From contig NZ_JAERJR010000013.1 of assembly GCF_018257515.1 (NCBI RefSeq), positions 47,320-92,309 of the forward strand: a stretch of 44,990 nt of DNA, given 5' to 3'. The DNA comes from Tatumella sp. JGM118. Lineage in GTDB: Bacteria; Pseudomonadota; Gammaproteobacteria; Enterobacterales; Enterobacteriaceae. Below the pieces are notes generated by a model. The model was given only the letters and a program-made list of their open reading frames with translations. It was not told the DNA's origin and did not search any database. A program made the position numbers and the translations under genes. This document shows, piece by piece, positions 1 through 6,743 of the stretch (positions within the stretch are counted from its first letter, which is position 1; every line of letters starts with the position of its first letter).

Positions 1-128
1 GTTTATCTTTTTATCTTTTTATCTTTTTATCTGTTTATCTGTTTATCTGTTTATCTGTTTATCTGTTTATCTGTTTATCTGTTTATCTGTTTATCTGTTT
101 GTCTGTTTGTCTGTTTGTCTGTTTGTCT
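1..128 (+). repeat. 16-unit octanucleotide tandem repeat (KTTTRTCT)
   Basis: Sixteen uninterrupted 8-bp units start at base 1: one GTTTATCT, three TTTTATCT, eight GTTTATCT and four GTTTGTCT. The array may continue to the left of the window. None of the three forward frames contains a stop inside the array. Eight is not a multiple of three, so gain or loss of one unit changes the downstream frame. Variant units sit at the two ends and the identical GTTTATCT units in the middle, as expected of an array that slips in its centre. Confidence 0.95.
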
Positions 129-332
129 GTTAGCCCTTTAGTTCTTTTACTACTGTTCCTTGCACAGGCATTACCTGGTGGCCACGGTGAGAAGATTGCC
201 GGCGCACAGGGTATCTTGTCATGCCAGGAACGTTACGTGATTCGTGCAGAACGCCATCCTGATATTACGGAGGATAACTTCGCAGAACGTCAGAACGAGG
301 AACGATCTTTGGATTGCACGATGAAGGGATAA
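3..332 (+). CDS. Small exported-protein-like frame with the octamer array in its 5' part; N-terminus outside window
   Basis: The forward frame is open from the window edge to the TAA at 330-332. No ATG occurs in it before the unique part; a TTG at 99 is the only possible internal start I see, so the true start probably lies to the left. The octamers encode a hydrophobic repeat (VYLFICLS type). It runs into PLVLLLLFLAQA, which looks like the end of a signal peptide or membrane segment, followed by about 50 polar residues with two cysteines. The other two frames leaving the array stop almost at once, at TAG 131-133 and TAG 139-141, so only one frame in three reads through. I do not recognise the family. 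It could also be non-coding. Confidence 0.35.
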   Translation, partial: LSFYLFIFLSVYLFICLSVYLFICLSVYLFICLSVCLFVCLSVSPLVLLLLFLAQALPGGHGEKIAGAQGILSCQERYVIRAERHPDITEDNFAERQNEERSLDCTMKG

Positions 333-608
333 ACCGGAGTGTCAGTTCACGGTTGGTCTCGTTGACCCTGCTTCGGTATCTGTGAATACCAGGAAAAGGG
401 GCAGAGTGCGTAATTGCACGTTACCTGGATCTCCTTTCGCATTTTAGTTGCTCGTCACGAGCAGGTTACCTGGACATCTCCAACAAAATTATCTTGCGGA
501 TTCACGCTATGTAACACACTATGATTTTATCAACGTAAGTCTATGAAGTAGTGAAATATGTATGATAAAAATCATATACCAGTATTCTTATAAAAGATAA
601 GGGAAAAA

Positions 609-1058
609 ATGGAAACCAGTAAAATATACGAGTGGGATAAAGGTGAGTATAAAGTTACCACTGATCCTAAAAAAATCGATAAAAAAGCTGTGCATTCCTA
701 TCTGACACGATCCACATGGGCTAAAGGTATAAATATTGAAACTGTATCCTCCTCTATAGATAACAGCCTCAATTTTGGACTTTTCCATTATGAAAAACAA
801 ATTGGATTCGCCAGGCTAATTACTGACTATGCTACTTTTGCCTACTTATGTGATGTCTACGTATTAGAGGAATATCAAGGCAATAAGTTGTCTGATTTTA
901 TAATGTCATGCATCCAAGAACATCCTGTTTTTAATAAAGTCAGGCGTATAATGCTTTTCACTCTCACGGCTCCCTGGCTCTATGAAAAATATGGTTATGA
1001 ACCAGTAAACAGAAAGAATTATGCATGGACTATCTCAAGGAAAAATATATACTTATAA
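609..1058 (+). CDS. GNAT-family N-acetyltransferase
   Basis: A 149-residue protein of the size of a single GNAT domain (acetyl-CoA dependent acyl transfer to an amine); the substrate is unknown. The middle strand (CDVYVLEEYQGNKLS) matches the GNAT motif-A region, where the QGNK loop would bind the pyrophosphate of CoA. The C-terminal part has the usual APWLYEKYGYEPV segment (a late aromatic helix with YEKYGY) seen in YjdJ-like and other small GNAT proteins. The ATG follows a good ribosome site (AAGGG at about 598-603). The gene is clearly AT-richer than its neighbours and stands alone beside an insertion-sequence remnant, which suggests horizontal transfer. Family call is confident; function is not known. 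Confidence 0.85.
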   Translation: METSKIYEWDKGEYKVTTDPKKIDKKAVHSYLTRSTWAKGINIETVSSSIDNSLNFGLFHYEKQIGFARLITDYATFAYLCDVYVLEEYQGNKLSDFIMSCIQEHPVFNKVRRIMLFTLTAPWLYEKYGYEPVNRKNYAWTISRKNIYL

Positions 1059-1077
1059 TCTTTTATTGATTCGTGAC

Positions 1078-1771
1078 TTAACGGTAAGTGTTATGATCGT
1101 TGTCATCTCCGGTTAATTTAAGCCGCCTGTTTTTCCGTTCCGGATTCAGTGGGATTGCCTCCTCAGGCTGCCAGTTCCTCGTTTTACCAGACCACCGTTC
1201 AGGATGGGCTGGCCTCGCGCGCCGGTACAGCTCTTCCCGTTGTCTCAGAAACGCATGATCTTCTCCGCGATGTCGCTCTGCCGGGGTCACATAGCATATT
1301 CCGCTGTGATGGTGTGTTTCGTTATACCCCCGGGGAACTTTTCCACCCACTGACGGGCATCCGGCAGTGCTCTGAACCCTGATGACGGCCACTGCGGCAC
1401 ATCTTCAGCGTCCGGAGCAGTGATTCTGAATACACATTATCGTTACTGACCCACGGATGGTTTTGGGACGGCGTGATATTCAGTTCGTGGTGTTTCATCT
1501 GTAGCGTCGGTTATCCCATGGCCGCGCCGTTATCTGCGTGCAGCACCAGCGGATGCCGCCAGCAGTCTTCACGTATGACACTGCGTTGCATTAAGGCGGC
1601 AGCATTCTCAACACTTTCTGTTTCATGCATTTCATCCCCGGTGATTTTCCGGCTGCACAGGTCAGTTATCATAGACAGATAACACCAGCGACCACGCTCC
1701 ACAGACGGCAGCCAGGTGATATCCCATAAGAAATACTGACCGCTCCTGAAAATCACTACATGGCAAAGCAT
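1078..1771 (-). pseudogene. IS3-family transposase (orfB, DDE integrase core), decayed
   Basis: Pieces of one IS3-type integrase domain appear in order on the - strand in different frames. Near 1771-1511 there is FLWDITWLPSVERGRW, containing the first catalytic Asp, then ITDLCSRKITGDEMHETES and LHADNGA, containing the second Asp. Around 1500-1400 a shifted frame encodes VSNDNVYSESLLRTLK, containing the catalytic Glu. At 1392-1078 there is HHHSGICYVTPAERHRG and HPERWSGKTRNW, the family's C-terminal signature. At least one frameshift separates the parts, and neither an orfA nor clear terminal inverted repeats could be found. It is an inactive fossil. The sense-strand frames over it are shadows. 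Confidence 0.85.
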
Positions 1772-1961
1772 TTCTGCGTGCAGCAGGCCGGCAGGGAATT
1801 ACTGTTTTTCTGCCCTGTTAAAGTGCCATAGCGGTCAGGTAATGCACTATCAGGTGACAGACACAGGGGGGAAGAATATCCGCAGAAGAAGGACTTTTGT
1901 GGCTGGATCAGGCGGTTAGCGGTGAACAGAACAATCAGGCACGCTTTGTGCATTGAATATT

Positions 1962-1979
1962 GTATACGAAATTTCGTAT
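1962..1979 (+). promoter_or_regulatory. Operator-like palindrome (GTATACGAAAT element, copy 1)
   Basis: Immediately upstream of the binding-protein gene lies GTATACGAAATTTCGTAT. Its last 16 bases (1964-1979) form a perfect palindrome. The core GTATACGAAAT recurs at 4182-4192 before the permease gene, and with one change (GTATACGATAT) at 9923-9933 before the - strand lyase and AcnX genes. GTATAC-centred sites are common for GntR/FCD regulators. The regulator itself is not in this window. Confidence 0.6.
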
Positions 1980-2010
1980 CTGATTTATCACTCAATCACC
2001 GGAGGTTTTT

Positions 2011-2823
2011 ATGAAAAAGACAATTATCTCTTTAGCACTGTTTGCTGTTACCGGCGTATCTTCACTTCATGCAGCGAATGCCGATGAACTGGATAAGATC
2101 ATAGATTCCGGAAAGCTACGTTGTGCCGTGACTCTGGATTTCCCTCCGATGGGGATGCGCGATGCTCAAAATAATCCGGAAGGCTTTGATGTTGATTACT
2201 GTAAAGACCTGGCAAAGGTTCTGGGTGTGACTCCGGTGATTGTTGAAACACCGTTCCCTGACCGTATCCCTGCGCTGATGTCAGGGCGTGCGGATGTGAT
2301 TGTGGCCAGTACGTCTGATACTCTGGAACGCGCAAAAACAGTCGCAATGTCAATTCCTTACTTCGCTTTCCAGATGGTCGTTCTCACGCGTGATGACAAA
2401 AATATTAATAGCTTTGCGGATCTCAAAGGGCGTCCTGTCGGCGATACCAGTGGAACCTTTGAAGCCATCGCCCTGGCGAAAAGTGTGAAAGACTGGGGGA
2501 CCGGGAGTTTCCGTGCTTATCAGTCACAGAACGATACCTTGCTCGCCGTTGCCCAGGGGCATATTGATGCCGCAGTGGTCACGAATACCGTGGCCTCTGC
2601 CGCCATTAAATCGGGCCAATATAAAGGGCTTAAAATTGCCGGTAAAGCACCTTATACCACCGACTATGTTTCGCTCGCGGTTAAACGGGATGAATACGGC
2701 ATGATCAATTACCTGAACCTGTTTGTTAATCAGCAGGTGCGTACAGGCCGTTATGCTGAGTTATATAAAAAATGGGTCGGTGGCACGCCTGTTTCGCTGA
2801 CGGTCCCGGATGTTTACGAGTAA
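2011..2823 (+). CDS. Amino acid ABC transporter, periplasmic substrate-binding protein (family 3)
   Basis: A 270-residue extracytoplasmic solute-binding protein of the polar amino acid (PAAT) class. A cleavable Sec signal peptide (MKKTIISLALFAVTGVSSLHA) is followed by the family-3 lobe start LDKIIDSGKLRCAV. The usual MSGRADVIVASTSDT region and GHIDAAVVTNTVA hinge region are also present. It delivers its ligand to the permeases and ATPase encoded from 4225. The ATG is set by GGAGG at 2001-2005. The operator palindrome at 1962 lies about 30 bp upstream of the start. Neighbouring hydroxyproline-type enzymes suggest an imino acid or hydroxyproline ligand; this is inference, since sequence alone does not fix ligand choice. 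Confidence 0.9.
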   Translation: MKKTIISLALFAVTGVSSLHAANADELDKIIDSGKLRCAVTLDFPPMGMRDAQNNPEGFDVDYCKDLAKVLGVTPVIVETPFPDRIPALMSGRADVIVASTSDTLERAKTVAMSIPYFAFQMVVLTRDDKNINSFADLKGRPVGDTSGTFEAIALAKSVKDWGTGSFRAYQSQNDTLLAVAQGHIDAAVVTNTVASAAIKSGQYKGLKIAGKAPYTTDYVSLAVKRDEYGMINYLNLFVNQQVRTGRYAELYKKWVGGTPVSLTVPDVYE

Positions 2824-2845
2824 CAGCCGTATCCGGCGGTGCGAC

Positions 2846-2875
2846 TGCCTGCACTCATTGCAGGCATTTTCTTTT
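2846..2875 (+). terminator. Intrinsic terminator or attenuator after the binding-protein gene
   Basis: A perfect 8-bp stem, TGCCTGCA / TGCAGGCA, with a 5-nt loop is followed by TTTTCTTTT. It lies between the binding-protein gene and the epimerase gene on the same strand. Partial termination here would give the binding protein in excess over the downstream enzyme. Confidence 0.75.
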
Positions 2876-2904
2876 ATGAAACAGTGAATCACGAGTAACC
2901 CGCT

Positions 2905-3942
2905 ATGCGTTCATCAAAAATTATTCATACCGTCAGTTGTCATGCTGAAGGTGAAGTCGGTGATGTTATTGTCGGCGGTGTCACACCTCCGCCGGGTGAC
3001 ACTTTGTGGGAACAATCCCGCTGGATTGAGCGTGATGATGTCTTACGTCATTTCATCTTAAATGAGCCCCGGGGAGGTGTTTTCCGGCATGTGAATTTAC
3101 TGGTGCCTCCGAAGGATCCCCGGGCGATGATGGGGTGGATCATTATCGAACCGGCAGATATTCCCCCCATGTCCGGTTCAAACTCTATCTGCGTTGCAAC
3201 AGTGTTGCTGGATACCGGCATTCTGCCGATGACAGAGCCGGTAACAAGGTTAGTCCTTGAGGCTCCGGGCGGGTTAATTGAGGCCGTTGCCGAATGCCGG
3301 GACGGTAAAGTCCAGCGGGTAGAGATCCATAACGTGCCTTCTTTTGCCGATCAACTGGATGCCTGGATTGATGTCCCGGGTATCGGCAGTCTGCAGGTCG
3401 ATACGGCTTACGGGGGAGACAGTTTTGCTATTGTCGATGCCCATCAGTTAGGGTTCTCTGTGACGGCAGACGAAGCACGGGATCTGGTGGAAACCGGCAT
3501 GAAAATAACTAAAGCCGCTAATGAACAACTGGGGTTCCGGCATCCTCTGAATCCGGACTGGGATCATATCTCTTTCTGCCAGATAGCGGCACCGGTCACG
3601 ACAGAAAACGGGGTAATGACCGGGGCCAATGCGGTGGTTATCCGGCCGGGGAAAATTGACCGATCCCCCTGTGGTACCGGAAGTTCGGCGCGTATGGCGG
3701 TATTACAGGCCAAAGGGCATCTTCAGCCCGGGGAGCGTTTTATCAGCCGTTCGATTATCGGATCTGAATTTCACTGTCATATCCGTGAATTAACCACAAT
3801 TAATGACCGTCAGGCCATTCTGCCGGCAGTTTCCGGCAGGGCCTGGGTCACGGGAGTGCATCAGCATATGCTTGACCCGGCCGACCCCTGGCCTGAAGGC
3901 TATCGTCTTACCGATACCTGGCCTTCCGGTATCGGCTTTTAA
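2905..3942 (+). CDS. Proline racemase superfamily enzyme (hydroxyproline 2-epimerase or 3-hydroxyproline dehydratase type), Ser/Cys active site
   Basis: This 345-residue protein has the full length of the proline racemase / 4-hydroxyproline epimerase / trans-3-hydroxyproline dehydratase superfamily. These cofactor-free enzymes use two residues, one on each side of C-alpha. The second is the usual Cys ([13 protein letters not shown], Cys256). The first motif reads PMSGSNSIC instead of the common MCGH-type motif, so Ser90 stands at the position of the first catalytic Cys and the next His is also replaced. Ser/Cys pairs are known among hydroxyproline-acting members, so the enzyme is probably active. 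The gene sits inside an amino acid ABC transporter locus and faces AcnX and a DapA-family lyase, which favours hydroxyproline as substrate. Epimerase versus dehydratase cannot be decided here. Confidence 0.88.
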   Translation: MRSSKIIHTVSCHAEGEVGDVIVGGVTPPPGDTLWEQSRWIERDDVLRHFILNEPRGGVFRHVNLLVPPKDPRAMMGWIIIEPADIPPMSGSNSICVATVLLDTGILPMTEPVTRLVLEAPGGLIEAVAECRDGKVQRVEIHNVPSFADQLDAWIDVPGIGSLQVDTAYGGDSFAIVDAHQLGFSVTADEARDLVETGMKITKAANEQLGFRHPLNPDWDHISFCQIAAPVTTENGVMTGANAVVIRPGKIDRSPCGTGSSARMAVLQAKGHLQPGERFISRSIIGSEFHCHIRELTTINDRQAILPAVSGRAWVTGVHQHMLDPADPWPEGYRLTDTWPSGIGF

Positions 3943-3953
3943 TCTCCCGGCCG

Positions 3954-4024
3954 CCGCACGATAATGTGCGGTTGCTGCATTTTGGCGCCCCGTTAATGAT
4001 CTCTGTGCCGGAATGCAGCAACCG
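3954..4024. repeat. Nested inverted repeats in the epimerase-permease gap
   Basis: A perfect 13-bp inverted repeat (CGGTTGCTGCATT at 3969-3981 and AATGCAGCAACCG at 4012-4024) encloses a 30-nt loop. The shorter hairpin CCGCAC-GATAAT-GTGCGG at 3954-3971 overlaps its left edge. There is no T-run, so it is not a typical terminator. It could be an RNA structure, a small REP-like element, or a regulator site. Confidence 0.6.
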
Positions 4025-4171
4025 TCTATCTCTGTCTTCTGTCGCACTGTGATAATAATCGCTAACCCGGATTTTAACTAACTCACTGTAAATAAAAATC
4101 TTTTTATTTTATCTGCCAGTGGGGGAGTTTTATGCATAGATCTTTTCAATCTGGCACAAAGTTTGCCTGTA

Positions 4172-4197
4172 TTAGTATGTCGTATACGAAATACTAA
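4172..4197 (+). promoter_or_regulatory. Operator-like palindrome (GTATACGAAAT element, copy 2)
   Basis: A 26-bp palindrome centred on GTATAC (4182-4187), with 12 of 13 base pairs matched, lies 28 bp before the permease ATG. Its arms start TTAGTAT and end ATACTAA. It shares GTATACGAAAT with the site at 1962. The permease-permease-ATPase genes therefore likely have their own promoter under the same regulator as the binding-protein gene. Confidence 0.65.
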
Positions 4198-4224
4198 AAT
4201 GGCAGATCTACAGGGGTATTACGG

Positions 4225-4890
4225 ATGTTTGATTATACTTTCCATTGGCGAAGTGCGTTTAATGCACTCCCTGCCATGCTGCAGGGATCGCTGGTAACCA
4301 TTGAAACTGCAGTGATTACCATGGTGCTGGGCACACTGATTGCTTTTGCACTGACCGCAATGCGTAGCAGCAATATCAGGGTTCTGCGTGGGTTTTCTGC
4401 CACCTGGATTTCGATTGCCAGAAATACACCGTCGTTATTGCAGATCTATATGCTTTATTTCGGGCTGGGTAATTTCAATATTAATGTCAGCTCATGGGCG
4501 GCATTGATCGGCGGAATTGCTTTCAACAATGCGGGTTATCTGGCGGAAATATTTCGTGGTGGCATGAAAGCCATCCCCCATACCCAGGTGCGTGCTGCCC
4601 GCTCACTCGGGATGTCTGCTTTTCAGGCTTATCGCCTGATTGTTGTTCCGCAATTACTGCGTGTGGTTTTCCATCCTCTGACCAACCAGATGATTTGGTC
4701 GGTGCTGATGACCTCCACCGGGGTCATTGTCGGTCTGGATAGTGACCTGTCAGGGGTTACTCAGAATTTCAATGTGCTTACCTACCGTACTTTTGAACTC
4801 TTCTCTATCGCTGCAGTGTTGTATTACCTGATAGCTAAAGTGATTGTGCTCGGTGCCCGTGGTCTGGGCTGGCGGCTGTTTCGTTATTAA
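4225..4890 (+). CDS. Amino acid ABC transporter permease 1
   Basis: A 221-residue inner-membrane permease of the His/Glu/Gln/Arg type. The N-terminal LPAMLQGSLVTIETAVITMVLGT region is the PAAT signature of the first segments. The EAA loop follows as IPHTQVRAARSLGMSAFQAYRLIVVP (about residues 116-141), where the ATPase docks. Several hydrophobic segments follow. The start is ATG 4225, just after the operator at 4172. It forms a heterodimer with the product of the next gene, 12 bp downstream. Confidence 0.9.
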   Translation: MFDYTFHWRSAFNALPAMLQGSLVTIETAVITMVLGTLIAFALTAMRSSNIRVLRGFSATWISIARNTPSLLQIYMLYFGLGNFNINVSSWAALIGGIAFNNAGYLAEIFRGGMKAIPHTQVRAARSLGMSAFQAYRLIVVPQLLRVVFHPLTNQMIWSVLMTSTGVIVGLDSDLSGVTQNFNVLTYRTFELFSIAAVLYYLIAKVIVLGARGLGWRLFRY

Positions 4891-4902
4891 AGGATAAAAG
4901 AG

Positions 4903-5553
4903 ATGCTTACTACCAGCTTTACCTCGGAGGACTTTGTCTTTCTGCTAAAGGGGGCAGCAACGACGCTGGAACTGACGCTCGCATCGATTGTGGTGGGCAC
5001 AGTGATCGGGATCTTTCTGGGATGGGCGAGGGCCACGATGCCAAAATCGACCTTGCCCATAGCCTTACTCATGGATGTCTTTAAAAGTGTCCCGTTACTG
5101 ATTCAGTTTGTACTGTTTAATGCACTGAAAAGTATCCTCGGTCTCGACTGGAGCCTTTTTACCATTGGTTATCTGGTCTTAGGCCTGTATGCGGCCGCTT
5201 TCTGTATCGAAATTGTCCGTGGCGGTATTTTATCGGTTTCCCCGAATATTCGTCGTGCCAGCCGTTCTCTGGGGATGAGTTACTGGCAGGATCTGCGGTT
5301 TATTGTTCTGCCTTTGGCGGCGAGAGTTATATTTCCGGGCTGGCTTAACCTTTTGCTGTCATTGATGAAAGATACCTCACTGGTCGTCTGGATCGGCCTT
5401 ATTGAACTGTTGCGGGCATCGCAAATTATCGTTACCCGTATTCAGGAACCGTTACTGGTCCTGAGTATTACCGGGGTTATCTATTACGTTATGAGCCTGG
5501 TCATTGCCCGGTTCGGAAACCAGTTAGAAAAAAGGTGGCAGGAAAATGATTGA
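4903..5553 (+). CDS. Amino acid ABC transporter permease 2
   Basis: A 216-residue second permease with the same layout: the LLKGAATTLELTLASIVVGT start, a membrane core and an EAA loop (SPNIRRASRSLGMSYWQDLRF, about residues 112-132). The two permeases are similar but clearly different, as in systems with paired HisQ/HisM-like subunits. The end overlaps the ATPase start by 8 bp, so translation is probably coupled. Confidence 0.9.
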   Translation: MLTTSFTSEDFVFLLKGAATTLELTLASIVVGTVIGIFLGWARATMPKSTLPIALLMDVFKSVPLLIQFVLFNALKSILGLDWSLFTIGYLVLGLYAAAFCIEIVRGGILSVSPNIRRASRSLGMSYWQDLRFIVLPLAARVIFPGWLNLLLSLMKDTSLVVWIGLIELLRASQIIVTRIQEPLLVLSITGVIYYVMSLVIARFGNQLEKRWQEND

Positions 5554-6271
5554 GATTAATGATGTTCATAAGTCGTTTGGTGATCTTGAAGTCATTAAAG
5601 GCGTCAGCATGACGGTAAAAAAGGGCGAGGTAGTTTCAATCATTGGTGGATCAGGGTCAGGGAAATCAACATTACTGATGTGTCTGAATGGCCTGGAACC
5701 CATCCGCCAGGGGAACATCTGGGTCGACGGCATTGAAGTGCATAACCCGACCACAAATCTGAACAAGTTACGTCAGAAAATCGGTATTGTGTTTCAGCAA
5801 TGGAATGCTTTTCCCCACTTAACCGTACTGGAAAACGTCATGCTGGCGCCGCGTAAAGTCCTGGGGCTAAGTAAAGCCGAAGCGGAAGCCATGGCCGTTA
5901 AGCAGCTAAAACACGTCGGTTTAGGTGAGAAGCTGAAAGTCTTTCCGGGCCGGTTATCCGGAGGTCAGCAACAACGTATGGCAATCGCCCGGGCATTAGC
6001 GATGTCACCGGATTATATGTTATTTGATGAAGCAACTTCCGCCCTGGATCCTCAGCTGGTCGGTGAAGTGCTGGATACGATGCGTATGCTGGCCGAAGAT
6101 GGTATGACCATGGTGCTGGTGACTCATGAAATCCGTTTTGCCCGCGATGTTTCTGACCGCGTGGCTTTTTTCCGTAACGGGGTCATTCATGAAATAGGCA
6201 CACCTGATGAAGTTATCGGGCATCCGCAGAAACCGGAAACCGCAGAATTTCTGAAGTCCGTCGTTTCGTAA
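5546..6271 (+). CDS. Amino acid ABC transporter ATP-binding protein
   Basis: A 241-residue ABC ATPase with every motif in place: Walker A GGSGSGKST (34-42), signature LSGGQQQ (137-143), Walker B MLFDEA with Asp161 and Glu162, and a His in the VTHEIRFARDVSDR switch region. Length and motifs match GlnQ/HisP-type subunits that energise polar amino acid import. It is the last gene of the transporter group and is followed by a GC-rich hairpin. Confidence 0.93.
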   Translation: MIEINDVHKSFGDLEVIKGVSMTVKKGEVVSIIGGSGSGKSTLLMCLNGLEPIRQGNIWVDGIEVHNPTTNLNKLRQKIGIVFQQWNAFPHLTVLENVMLAPRKVLGLSKAEAEAMAVKQLKHVGLGEKLKVFPGRLSGGQQQRMAIARALAMSPDYMLFDEATSALDPQLVGEVLDTMRMLAEDGMTMVLVTHEIRFARDVSDRVAFFRNGVIHEIGTPDEVIGHPQKPETAEFLKSVVS

Positions 6272-6276
6272 TTTAC

Positions 6277-6303
6277 CCGGCCGGCGAACTCCGGCCGGCC
6301 TTT
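6277..6303 (+). terminator. Probable terminator after the ABC ATPase gene
   Basis: An 8-bp GC-only stem (CCGGCCGG / CCGGCCGG, 6-nt loop) begins 6 bp after the stop codon and is followed by CCTTTA. The T-run is short, so termination may be weak. Confidence 0.55.
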
Positions 6304-6413
6304 ACTCACTCTTCGTTCCGCCTGCCCAAAACCCATCAGTATCTTCTTATATGTCAGCATCGCCATAGTGTGAATTCGCAGGCCGGATCCGTAACCCCGT
6401 AGGACAGTAACGA

Positions 6414-6734
6414 CACTTTCCCTGACGCCCGGCGGCGCACCAGCCTGAATAAAGGGTCGTGTGGGACATCCGTGAGCAGGGTTGCATGATAGCGCCGCCT
6501 TTGATGGCGGCAGGGGCGTATCACTTTCCGTCGTCGCCGGAATACCCCGGGCGCAATAAACGGTCGCGGGAGACCTCCGTGATCAGGGCAGTATGATATC
6601 GCTGGCTTTGATGGCGGCAGGGGCGTGTCACTTTCCGTCGTCGCTGGAATACCCCGGGCGCAATAAACGGTCGCGGGAGACATCCGTGATCAGGGTTGCA
6701 TGATAGCGCCGCCTTTGACGGCGGCGGTGGAGCT
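6414..6734. repeat. Three tandem copies of a 107-bp unit between convergent operons
   Basis: Units start at about 6414 (diverged), 6521 and 6628. TCACTTTCCG at 6521 recurs at 6628, and GTTGCATGATAGCGCCGCC at 6481 recurs at 6695, which is 2 x 107 bp. Each unit holds a GC-rich hairpin (GCCGCC-TTTGAT-GGCGGC type). The array fills most of the gap between the convergent ABC ATPase and AcnX genes. Reverse frames across it encode repeated Arg/Pro-rich peptides and look like shadows. Multiplied terminator-like hairpins are one reading. Confidence 0.85.
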
Positions 6735-6743
6735 CTAACTCTC

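Noticed and set aside
1-128. CRISPR-like array
   Set aside because: The units are 8 bp with no spacers; this is a simple tandem repeat.
1078-1995. Complete insertion sequence
   Set aside because: Only orfB pieces in shifted frames remain; no orfA, terminal repeats or target duplication could be located.
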